Shown here: in pieces, positions 1-5,539 of the stretch
Layout of the letters: every line of letters starts with the position of its first letter
How positions within the stretch are numbered: position 1 is the stretch's first letter
From: Fimbriimonadaceae bacterium
Lineage (GTDB): Bacteria > Armatimonadota > Fimbriimonadia > Fimbriimonadales > Fimbriimonadaceae
DNA: 8,855 nucleotides
Direction: 5' to 3'
Assembly (NCBI GenBank): GCA_022402505.1
Contig: JAKRSE010000313.1
Span: 1-8,855 of the forward strand
Translations under genes and position numbers: made by a program
Notes under the pieces: generated by a model
Told to the model about the DNA's origin: nothing
Databases searched by the model: none
The model's input: the letters and a program-made list of their open reading frames with translations, nothing else

Positions 1-39
1 CTCCTTCTGATCTCGGCGAGGGCCGGCCAAGGGGTGCCC

Positions 40-100
40 CGACCTGACGGCCGTTCCAGTCTCACGATGGAAGCCGGAACGGTTGGTCGGCCGCAGGTCG
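40..100. other. Hairpin I of repeat copy A
   Basis: The left arm CGACCTG-A-CGGCCG (40-53) is complementary to CGGCCGCAGGTCG (88-100), giving 13 pairs with one bulged A at 47. Inside it a second small stem TTCCA/TGGAA (54-58 shifted by one, and 68-72) can form. A GGGG-TG-CCCC hairpin lies just outside at 31-40. Seen directly by complementarity; no folding energy was calculated. Confidence 0.6.
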
Positions 101-151
101 AGAAGCAGGGGGCTTCGCCTTCGGAATCCGTCGGCTGAGCCTTCCCCTGAA

Positions 152-217
152 CCTGGCCTGCGACGGATCGTGGCCTTTCCGCTTCGAGCCGAGCCCACGG
201 TCCGCCGACAGGCCAGG
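152..217. other. Hairpin II of repeat copy A
   Basis: The arm 152-173 pairs with 195-217. CCTGGCCTG (152-160) pairs perfectly with CAGGCCAGG (209-217). CGACGGATCGTGG (161-173) pairs with CCACGGTCCGCCG (195-207) except for one A-C mismatch (163/205) and one T-G pair (168/200). A208 is bulged and the loop is 21 nt (174-194). A further CCTGA/TCAGG pairing (146-150 with 228-232) could extend it. Confidence 0.65.
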
Positions 218-346
218 ACACCCACTGTCAGGCGGGCCGGAGTGAACTGGTGGTGTGAAAACTTCCTAGGGTCAGTTCAGGCACTCACAGACCCGAGTCG
301 GTGGAGGCTCCTTCTGATCTCGGCGAGGGCCGGCCAAGGGGTGCCC

Positions 347-408
347 CGACCTGACGGCCGTTTCCAGTCTCACGATGGAAGCCGGAACGGTTGGTCGGCC
401 GCAGGTCG
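347..408. other. Hairpin I of repeat copy B
   Basis: Both arms are identical to those of hairpin I in copy A (347-360 with 396-408). The only difference in the whole structure is an extra T at the start of the inner TTCCA/TGGAA stem. Confidence 0.6.
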
Positions 409-460
409 GGAAGCAGGGAGTTCGGCCTTCGGACGTGCGCAGGAGGCACCGTCCCCTGAA

Positions 461-526
461 CCTGGCCTGCGACGGATCGTGGCCTTTCCGCTTCGAGCCG
501 AGCCCGCGGTCCGCCGACAGGCCGGG
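461..526. other. Hairpin II of repeat copy B
   Basis: Same stem as 152-217 in copy A. The two stem substitutions (G506 and G524 in place of A) each leave a G-T pair, so the fold is kept in a plus-strand transcript but weakened in a minus-strand one, where the pairs would become A-C. Confidence 0.6.
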
Positions 527-582
527 GCACCCACTGTCAGGCGGGCCTGAGTCAACTGGAAGTGTGAACACGACCCAGGCGA

Positions 583-1551
583 CTACCCGGCCGACCGCCG
601 CTCCGGCAGAAGGTGGGTGGTCTCGATGCGGCGGATGACCCGCGAGGCGGAACGCATCACGATGGACTCGGTGAGGGCCATGCCGCGGCGGAATCGGACG
701 CCCCGCAGGAGGTCGCCGCTGGTGACTCCCGTCGCGGCAAAGATGACGGGACCGCGTGCCAGGTCGGCCGTATGCAGCACCCGCTCCGGGTCGCCGTCGA
801 TCATCGCATCGGCACGCCGCTTCTGGTCTTCGTTCTGGAACCGCAGCCGGGCCTGCATCTCTCCGCCCGTGCAGAGGACGGCCGCCGCCGTGATGACGCC
901 CTCCGGCGCGCCTCCGACACCCATCAGCCCGTCGACGCCGCTGTCGGGGTCCAGCGCGGCGATGGCGACCGAGAGATCGCCGTCCGGCACCAGATGGACC
1001 CGGCACCCGGTCGCTCGCAGCTCGGCGATCAGCTCCTCGTGTCGCGGCCGTTCCAGAATCCCGATAATCAGCTCGTCCACGTCCTTGCCCAGGGCCTTGC
1101 TCATCAGCCGGGCGTTCACCCGGGGCGGCAGGGTGATGTCCACGATTCCGGCGCATTCCGGCCCGACCACCAGCTTCTCCATGTAGCAGTCCGGAGCGTG
1201 GAGCAGAAAGCCCTCGTCCTCCAGCGTCGCCGCCAGAACGGCGATGGCGTTCGGCGTGCCGTTGGCGCAGAGGTTCGTGCCCTCCAAGGGGTCCACGGCG
1301 ATCTGCACTCGGGCGCCGGTGGCCGAGCCCAGCTGTTCGCCGATGAAGAGCATGGGCGCTTCGTCGCGCTCGCCCTCTCCGATGACGATGGTGGCGGCCA
1401 TTTCCATGCTGTTCAGCTCGCGGCGCATGGCCTCACAGGCGGCAAGATCTGCCGCGTCCCTCTCGCCCTTGCCCACCCAGCGACTGCTGGCGAGTGCGGC
1501 GGCTTCGGTGACGCGCAGGAAGTCCAGGTTTCTGAAGGGATCCACTTTCAC
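583..1551 (-). CDS. glpX: Class II fructose-1,6-bisphosphatase (GlpX family)
   Basis: This 322-residue protein matches the GlpX family over its whole length, close to the usual 320-340 residues. The family removes the 1-phosphate from fructose 1,6-bisphosphate in gluconeogenesis; in some lineages it also acts on sedoheptulose 1,7-bisphosphate. It is a cytoplasmic, metal-dependent enzyme. Motifs seen: GEGERDEAP at residues 58-66, the metal-binding DPLEGTN at 87-93, PDGD at 189-192 and GGAPEGV at 213-219. The start is GTG. A second GTG two codons downstream has a GGAG element five bases upstream of it and may be the true start, shortening the protein by two residues. The 5' flank holds a perfect GC-rich dyad. 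It follows the deacetylase gene on the same strand after about 100 bp, so cotranscription is possible but not shown. The protein looks intact. Confidence 0.96.
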   Translation of the reverse strand: MKVDPFRNLDFLRVTEAAALASSRWVGKGERDAADLAACEAMRRELNSMEMAATIVIGEGERDEAPMLFIGEQLGSATGARVQIAVDPLEGTNLCANGTPNAIAVLAATLEDEGFLLHAPDCYMEKLVVGPECAGIVDITLPPRVNARLMSKALGKDVDELIIGILERPRHEELIAELRATGCRVHLVPDGDLSVAIAALDPDSGVDGLMGVGGAPEGVITAAAVLCTGGEMQARLRFQNEDQKRRADAMIDGDPERVLHTADLARGPVIFAATGVTSGDLLRGVRFRRGMALTESIVMRSASRVIRRIETTHLLPERRSAG

Positions 1552-1576
1552 TCCGGCGGTCAGGCTACCCGCCGGA
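1552..1576 (-). promoter_or_regulatory. Perfect inverted repeat at the glpX start
   Basis: TCCGGCGG (1552-1559) and CCGCCGGA (1569-1576) are perfect 8-bp inverted arms separated by 9 nt. The arm next to the gene contains the bases that would act as the ribosome-binding site of glpX. It could be an operator for a dimeric regulator, or an mRNA hairpin that hides the ribosome-binding site. No T-run follows, so it is not an intrinsic terminator. Confidence 0.45.
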
Positions 1577-1651
1577 CTCCTGGAGAAGGCGAAAAGATCA
1601 TCGCCGTCTCCCGCCGCTCCGGACCCACGAACCGCTGCGACTCGGGCTGAT

Positions 1652-2302
1652 TCAGACCGGGAGTCGACCCGAGGCGCCTGGATGTTGCCTGAGGAACCCC
1701 TCGGCCGAGCGGGTCCCGTTCTCCAGCCCTCGAAGACGCTCCATCACGCCGTGGTCCTCATCATAGACCTCGGCGATCTTCTGGCTGACATGAGCGAAGG
1801 AGGCGGCCCGCTTGGCTTCCAGCACGTCCGAGGTGTCCACCCAGTCGGTCGGCTGCCAGCAGAATGTCTGAGTCCCCCGCATCACCTCGTAGTGGTAGAG
1901 CGGGACGTCCGGGCCGCAGACGGCCATCCACGCGTCCAGAGCCAGGGCGGCGCAGACCCGGTGGTCGCGATGGCTGTCCTGCGGCCAATGGGTGAAGACC
2001 ACATCGGGGCCTTCCTCTCGAAAGACCTCGTGCATCCGCTCGTACTCCTGCCGGTTCAAAAGGGTGTCGCCATCCACCTGAGCGAACCATCTGGGCGACA
2101 CCCCCAGGATGCGGCAGGCGGCTTCCGCTTCCGAGGTTCGAATCCGGCGAGCCTCATCCGGCGGGCAGTCGGCAATGCCGGCCTCTCCTCCGGTCAGGTA
2201 GAGCACCGTGACCGAGTCGCCGGCGAGGGCATAGCGGCGAAGAGTGCCCCCCATGCCGGTCTCCGGATCGTCGGGATGCGCGCCAAGGCAGAGGACCTTC
2301 AT
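1652..2302 (-). CDS. PIG-L family N-deacetylase (LmbE-like)
   Basis: This 216-residue protein has the hallmarks of the PIG-L/LmbE zinc-dependent deacetylases, which remove acetyl groups from N-acetylglucosamine-type substrates (for example the BshB and MshB enzymes of bacillithiol and mycothiol synthesis). The N-terminal AHPDD motif (residues 8-12) and the HRDH motif (111-114) supply the expected zinc ligands and catalytic Asp. The sequence in between follows the Rossmann-like fold of the family, and the length is normal for it. The substrate cannot be told from sequence. No glycosyltransferase or cysteine ligase of a thiol pathway is nearby, so a bacillithiol role is not supported here. The start ATG lies 12 bp downstream of the regulator's stop codon, implying one transcript. 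No strong ribosome-binding site is visible, which fits translational coupling. Confidence 0.9.
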   Translation of the reverse strand: MKVLCLGAHPDDPETGMGGTLRRYALAGDSVTVLYLTGGEAGIADCPPDEARRIRTSEAEAACRILGVSPRWFAQVDGDTLLNRQEYERMHEVFREEGPDVVFTHWPQDSHRDHRVCAALALDAWMAVCGPDVPLYHYEVMRGTQTFCWQPTDWVDTSDVLEAKRAASFAHVSQKIAEVYDEDHGVMERLRGLENGTRSAEGFLRQHPGASGRLPV

Positions 2303-2314
2303 CTGGACTGGAGA

Positions 2315-3712
2315 CTACCGAACCACCGCCGCCAGAACCCCGTCCATCACGATTTCGTGCGCCGAGGCGAGATCGACCGCTTCCGCTTCCTCCACGGCCG
2401 CCAGCCACTCCTGAGTGCGGCTGCGAGCGGCGAGATCGGTCACCGAAGACTCGAACCGGTTCCGGTTGATCGGAGTCATGCTCTCCTGCCGATACTCCGC
2501 CGCCCGCTGAGCCAGGGTGTCGGTGAAGGCGGTTCGGGCGGAATCTCCCAGGCAGACGAAGACGTCGGTCGCCTGATGCCAGTGCCAATGGTGGTCCAAT
2601 GGATGGGCCGGCGGGCCGATCTCCTGCTGGGCTTCCAGAATGGCCGACGCCGCCTCGCGGGGCCGACCCGCCCGGCAGAACAGAACGGACTCGTTCAACC
2701 GTGCCCAGGGGTGGAGCACCGAATCTCGGGCGAGCGGACACCTGCGAAAGCTCATCGCGGACTCATGGGCCGACCGGAGCCGCCCCGCGAGGGAGTGGGC
2801 GAAGACCAGGTTCAGATCGGCCAGAGCCATCAGCCGGGTGGACAGCTCTCCGTTCTGCCGCATCCGGCCGATCGCCTCATAGCCGGACCGGAATCGCCCG
2901 ATGTCGATCGCCATCCGTGCCTGCTTGAATTCGGCCGCGGACAGGGCCTCCGAGTCGCCGGCTTCCCGGTACAGCCGCACCGCCTCTTCCTGACACATGA
3001 CGGCCCGAGCCCACCGCCCGTCTCGGTGGCAGGCGATGGCGGCCGCCTCGAACAGGGCCGCCAAAGCGCGGATCAGGTCCGGCCTTCGGCGAACCTCTTC
3101 GCCGAGCAGGGAAGGGGCGGATCGGGCGAACCGGCGGTCCGGTCCGTCCAGCTGCAGGGTCGCGGCGCCCAAAGCGGCATGAAGCCGATCTTCCAGCCGG
3201 TTTTCCACGCCTTGAGCGATCGAAACCAGGTCGGGGAGAGAGGCCTGACCCGCATGGAGCGTCGCCGATTCTCCCTGCAGAATCCCCTCCGCCAGACGGG
3301 CGAGACGGGCCGACGTCCACCCCCGGTCGCCGCAGAATCGGTCGAAATCGGCCGCCAAGGCCAGGCTCCGACAGACGCTGAGGGCCGAATCGGAATCCAG
3401 GCCCGAAGTCCGGCGCTCCATGGTCACCAGCCCCGGCAGGTGGAGGCGGATCGTCCGCCGGTCCGATTCCAGGGCGTCTCCCAACAGCCGCCGAAGATCG
3501 CAGAGGCGCTGTCGGAAGCTGATCGAAGCCGATTCGGCCTCGGCCTCCGGCCAGAGAAGCCGGGCGAGTTCGGCCCGGCTCAGATCCCGACCCTGGCTCA
3601 GGGCCAGAGCCCCAAACATCAGAGATTCATGACGCGTGCGGAAGCGGAGGCTGCGGCCATCCTCGGTCCGCGCCTGAACGCTGTCGCCAATCTCGACGGT
3701 CAACCGCGTCAT
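2315..3712 (-). CDS. SARP/BTAD-like transcriptional regulator
   Basis: This 465-residue protein begins with an OmpR-type winged-helix domain (about residues 1-95). The stretch at 45-78, with LSRAELARLLWPE followed by a helix ending in LRRLLG, and the strand that follows are typical of SARP/AfsR-type activators. The rest (about 100-460) is alpha-helical, rich in Ala, Arg and Leu, and reads like the degenerate tetratricopeptide repeats found behind such DNA-binding domains. No NB-ARC ATPase motif (GxxxxGKT) is present, so it is not a full AfsR. The target is unknown; the closely linked deacetylase gene is the simplest candidate. A dyad overlaps the start codon and no ribosome-binding site is seen, so the message may be leaderless. 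Lower confidence applies to the C-terminal repeats than to the winged helix. Confidence 0.75.
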   Translation of the reverse strand: MTRLTVEIGDSVQARTEDGRSLRFRTRHESLMFGALALSQGRDLSRAELARLLWPEAEAESASISFRQRLCDLRRLLGDALESDRRTIRLHLPGLVTMERRTSGLDSDSALSVCRSLALAADFDRFCGDRGWTSARLARLAEGILQGESATLHAGQASLPDLVSIAQGVENRLEDRLHAALGAATLQLDGPDRRFARSAPSLLGEEVRRRPDLIRALAALFEAAAIACHRDGRWARAVMCQEEAVRLYREAGDSEALSAAEFKQARMAIDIGRFRSGYEAIGRMRQNGELSTRLMALADLNLVFAHSLAGRLRSAHESAMSFRRCPLARDSVLHPWARLNESVLFCRAGRPREAASAILEAQQEIGPPAHPLDHHWHWHQATDVFVCLGDSARTAFTDTLAQRAAEYRQESMTPINRNRFESSVTDLAARSRTQEWLAAVEEAEAVDLASAHEIVMDGVLAAVVR

Positions 3713-3730
3713 TCGTATTGAATGATACGA
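3710..3730 (-). promoter_or_regulatory. Dyad and possible leaderless promoter at the regulator start
   Basis: TCGTAT (3713-3718) and ATACGA (3725-3730) are perfect inverted arms directly upstream of the regulator's start codon. An overlapping CATTC/GAATG pair (3710-3714 and 3720-3724) includes the start codon itself. On the coding strand TATCAT, a TANNNT-type -10 element, ends 9 nt before the ATG, and no Shine-Dalgarno sequence is present. This suggests an autoregulatory operator over a leaderless promoter, but it is inferred from spacing alone. Confidence 0.35.
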
Positions 3731-3762
3731 CGAACCGGCGGCGGCGCGTGGTCCGGCGATTC

Positions 3763-4455
3763 TCAGTCTTCGATGGTCAGGCCGATCCGGAAGACGGTCG
3801 GCTTGGCGGGGCGTACTGAATCGTCGTAGCCCGACAGGCCGCCGATCGTGATCAGAACATCCTTCGGCTGGAAGCCTCGGGGAACGTAGAAGAGGATCGC
3901 CCCACGGCCTTCAGCCCCCGGCAAAAGCGCCTGGGAGAACCAGCGATCACCATCGTGAGGAAAGTCGTTGTGGTACGGGCTCCGGGCCGACCCATCGGCT
4001 CCGGCCAGCGACGCGGAAAAGGCCAAAGGCGCCGCCTGACGGTTGCCGTTCCGATAGGAGTATTCCACGACCAGAATCTCCTGGCCCTCCGGAGCCTGGT
4101 AGACGGGATCGTCGTAGTATTCGTTCACCCGATTGTAGGCGTCGGTTCGATAGGTTCGGTTCACCCGGAACCGCCAGCCTCCGTCGAAGAGCCAATCGCC
4201 GCTCTTCCCGGTCATCCCGTCCAACTGCCCGGTGCCGCCCTTTCTGGTCAGCTCGTACCGGTTGCCGTTGACGGCGACGACCAGATCCATCGAACGGGCG
4301 ATGTCGGCGATCGGCGCGTAGGCCCGGCCGTTGATGACCCGAACATCGTTCGAGGCGACCTTGCCGTTGATGATGAGGAGCCGCTGAGCCTGGGCCACCG
4401 CCACGGCCGCAACCGCCCCGCAGGCCAGGATGAAGAGAGCGTTTCGGAGCTTCAT
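3763..4455 (-). CDS. Secreted protein with copper-amine-oxidase-like N-terminal domain, function unknown
   Basis: I place the start at the ATG at 4455, giving 230 residues, because a GGGAG ribosome-binding site lies 8 nt upstream and a signal peptide follows at once. The open frame continues upstream to 4599, but that part reads through the promoter region of the neighbouring tRNA and is unlikely to be coding. Residues 1-23 form a classic signal peptide: Lys/Arg, a hydrophobic core, and AQA before the probable cut. Residues about 26-70 (IINGKV, VINGRAYAPIADIA, VNGNRYEL) resemble the stalk domain of copper amine oxidase N-termini, common in cell-surface proteins. Residues about 85-228 look like an immunoglobulin-like beta-sandwich of the DUF4352 kind. 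No catalytic motif is seen. It is probably exported, with no lipobox and no second membrane segment. It may be cotranscribed with the regulator, which starts 50 bp downstream. Confidence 0.75.
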   Translation of the reverse strand: MKLRNALFILACGAVAAVAVAQAQRLLIINGKVASNDVRVINGRAYAPIADIARSMDLVVAVNGNRYELTRKGGTGQLDGMTGKSGDWLFDGGWRFRVNRTYRTDAYNRVNEYYDDPVYQAPEGQEILVVEYSYRNGNRQAAPLAFSASLAGADGSARSPYHNDFPHDGDRWFSQALLPGAEGRGAILFYVPRGFQPKDVLITIGGLSGYDDSVRPAKPTVFRIGLTIED

Positions 4456-4501
4456 TTCCAGAGCTCCCAGGATGACGCTTGGCCGAACAATCGACGGCGA
4501 A

Positions 4502-4536
4502 CCGTGACACCCCGCCCCACCCCGTGACAAGCCCCC
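4502..4536. promoter_or_regulatory. Direct repeat and G-rich block upstream of the secreted-protein gene
   Basis: CCGTGACA occurs twice on the plus strand (4502-4509 and 4522-4529), starts 20 bp apart, about two helical turns, as expected for paired regulator half-sites. The minus strand of 4510-4536 holds four G-runs (5, 4, 4 and 4 Gs) with spacers of 8, 1 and 1 nt, close to a G-quadruplex pattern, although the 8-nt spacer is slightly long. It lies between the divergent secreted-protein gene and tRNA-Val, about 50-80 bp upstream of the former's start codon. Confidence 0.35.
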
Positions 4537-4566
4537 AGGCCAAAACGGCCGGTCCCAAGGGACGGG

Positions 4567-4595
4567 TTGCACCCGAAGCCGACTCCGGGTACATT
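4567..4595 (+). promoter_or_regulatory. Sigma70-like promoter of tRNA-Val
   Basis: TTGCAC (4567-4572) and TACATT (4590-4595) are separated by 17 bp, the optimal spacing, and match the consensus at 3 and 4 of 6 positions. The tRNA begins 10 nt after the -10 element, which would put transcription start right at the 5' end of the mature tRNA. Confidence 0.5.
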
Positions 4596-4604
4596 CCAAA
4601 GCCC

Positions 4605-4679
4605 GGTCGGTTAGCTCAGTGGTAGAGCACTACAATGACACTGTAGGGGTCGTAGGTTCAAGTCCTATACCGACCACCA
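4605..4679 (+). tRNA. tRNA-Val (anticodon GAC)
   Basis: A complete cloverleaf can be drawn by hand. The acceptor stem GGTCGGT (4605-4611) pairs perfectly with ACCGACC (4669-4675). The D stem is GCTC/GAGC (4614-4617 and 4625-4628). The anticodon stem is CTACA/TGTAG around the loop ATGACAC (4635-4641), with anticodon GAC at 4637-4639, reading GUC and GUU valine codons. The variable loop has 5 nt, and the T stem GTAGG/CCTAT encloses TTCAAGT. The discriminator is A and CCA is encoded (4677-4679). The gene borders the defence-like operon, and tRNA 3' ends are common integration sites for mobile islands. Confidence 0.97.
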
Positions 4680-4691
4680 TTCTTCCTTTTG

Positions 4692-4716
4692 GGATCCAAA
4701 GACTTTGGTCGGATCC
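4692..4716. other. Dyad in the tRNA trailer region
   Basis: CCAAAG-A-CTTTGG (4696-4708) is a perfect 13-nt dyad nested between two GGATCC palindromes (4692-4697 and 4711-4716), starting 13 nt after the tRNA CCA. It could be an RNA processing or termination structure, or a protein-binding site at the junction with the downstream operon. The remaining bases up to 4861 hold no convincing gene; I see no clear promoter for the operon there. Confidence 0.3.
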
Positions 4717-4861
4717 GGGACAAGGGTGGCGGGATGATCCGCGATGATATCCGACGTCGAGTCTTGGAGTCCGCCCATGTGTCATCATTTCCATCTGGGA
4801 ATGTCTCTGCCATCTTCAAAGTGCGGAGAGGCATGAGGCTGATTTTTGTTCTCCGACTGCC

Positions 4862-5539
4862 ATGGACAAGCTGATCAAGTCCAAAAAGCGCGTGGCCGAT
4901 CACGGCGAGGTCTTCACCCCTCCCTGGCTTGTTGAAGCGATGCTGGACCTGGTCAGGCTTGAAACCGAGCGGATTGACTCGCGCTTCCTGGAGCCTGCCT
5001 GCGGCAGCGGCAATTTCCTGGTGCCCGTACTTCGCCGCAAGCTCGCTGCCGTAGAACTCAAGTACGGGAAGTCAGAGTTCGAGAAACGGCATTTCGCTCT
5101 CCTTGGCCTGATGTGCATCTACGGCATCGAACTCCTTGCGGACAACATCGCTGAATGCCGTGCCAATCTCCTGGAGGTCTTCGCCGAGTTCCTGGATCTG
5201 GAAGAGGACGACGACCTGTTCCAGGCGGCCTCGCATGTGCTTTCCGTCAACCTTGTGCATGGGGACGCCATGAAGATGACGGGGCACGACAGTGAACCAA
5301 TCCACTTTGCGGAATGGGGCTACTTGGGGAAGGGAAGATTCCAGCGTCGTGACTTTCGCCTTGCAGCTCTGGCCCAGGCTTCATCTTTCAGCCGGAAGTC
5401 TTCTCCCGCTGCGACAGGGTCTCTTTGGTCGGGCCAGGAGAAGCACGAGATCTTCACGCCGGAGCAAACACACCCTGCGATGACCATCAAGGAGCTTGCG
5501 GCATTGCGCCGGGGTGAGGCCCGAGAGGAGGACGAGTGA
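4862..5539 (+). CDS. N6 DNA methylase-like protein lacking the NPPY motif
   Basis: This 225-residue protein has the N-terminal half of a gamma-type N6-adenine methyltransferase. It shows a FTPPWLVEAML element (motif X-like, residues 18-28), the SAM-binding FLEPACGSGNFL (motif I, 42-53), the following GIELLADNI (88-96) and LVHGDAM (131-137). The catalytic (N/D)PP(Y/F) motif expected next is absent; residues 149-160 read FAEWGYLGKGRF instead. The frame is open to its natural stop and the C-terminus overlaps the next start by 4 bp, so it looks like an intact short family member rather than a truncation. I infer that it acts with the next gene's product as a methylase or modification subunit. ATG 4862 is the first usual start in the frame, but no ribosome-binding site precedes it. 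From the family as I remember it, similar short proteins occur beside Eco57I-like methylases. Confidence 0.85.
   Translation: MDKLIKSKKRVADHGEVFTPPWLVEAMLDLVRLETERIDSRFLEPACGSGNFLVPVLRRKLAAVELKYGKSEFEKRHFALLGLMCIYGIELLADNIAECRANLLEVFAEFLDLEEDDDLFQAASHVLSVNLVHGDAMKMTGHDSEPIHFAEWGYLGKGRFQRRDFRLAALAQASSFSRKSSPAATGSLWSGQEKHEIFTPEQTHPAMTIKELAALRRGEAREEDE
5523..5530 (+). promoter_or_regulatory. Strong ribosome-binding site for the second operon gene
   Basis: AGAGGAGG lies 5 nt before GTG 5536, inside the end of the upstream gene. It fixes the GTG as the start of the Eco57I-like methylase, whose GTGA overlaps the TGA stop of the first gene, the usual layout for translational coupling. Confidence 0.75.

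Larger units (their letters stand above)
1..257. repeat. Direct repeat unit, copy A (left edge may lie outside window)
   Basis: This unit recurs at 308-566. Positions 1-100 match 308-408 with a single one-base insertion in the second copy and no substitutions, and 144-196 match 453-505 exactly. The linker 101-143 is strongly diverged from 409-452, and the tail (218-257) has scattered changes. The unit contains two potential hairpins (40-100 and 152-217). A plus-strand open frame (83-550) runs through both copies, but its product is a repetitive Arg/Pro-rich string with no recognisable domain, so I do not call a gene. I do not recognise the repeat family. No target-site duplication or transposase is seen. 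Because copy A begins at the first base, more copies may lie to the left. Confidence 0.9.
308..566. repeat. Direct repeat unit, copy B
   Basis: Second copy of the unit, 307 bp after the first, separated from it by about 50 bp of unrelated sequence (258-307). It ends about 17 bp beyond the glpX stop codon, so it lies in the 3' flank of that gene. Both hairpins of copy A are present (347-408 and 461-526). Two stem bases differ from copy A (A197 to G506 and A215 to G524). Each turns an A-T pair into a G-T pair, which would still pair as G-U in a plus-strand RNA. No T-run follows a stem, so it is not an obvious intrinsic terminator. Confidence 0.9.

Noticed and set aside
83..550. A 155-codon plus-strand open frame across both repeat copies
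   Set aside because: The product is an internally repeated Arg/Pro-rich string that simply reflects the DNA repeat. No ribosome-binding site or domain supports it, and the copies differ by non-triplet indels.
1..566. CRISPR array
   Set aside because: Only two copies of a unit of about 257 bp are seen; there are no short regularly spaced repeats and no cas genes.
613..1650. A 345-codon plus-strand open frame over glpX
   Set aside because: The minus strand encodes an intact GlpX enzyme; this frame is its shadow.
1244..3721. An 825-codon plus-strand open frame antisense to the deacetylase and the regulator
   Set aside because: Its product has no recognisable domain, while the opposite strand encodes two proteins with clear family motifs. 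Long antisense open frames are common in GC-rich coding sequence.
4456..4599. N-terminal extension of the secreted protein to 4599
   Set aside because: It would put about 48 residues before a perfect signal peptide and overlap the tRNA promoter; the ATG at 4455 has its own GGGAG.
4658..4903. An 81-codon minus-strand open frame over the tRNA end and the start of the methylase gene
   Set aside because: It overlaps the tRNA and a well-supported coding region and has no recognisable features.
4862..5539. The first methylase gene as a truncated pseudogene
   Set aside because: The missing NPPY suggested decay, but the frame is intact, ends naturally and overlaps the next start by 4 bp, which points to a functional short subunit.
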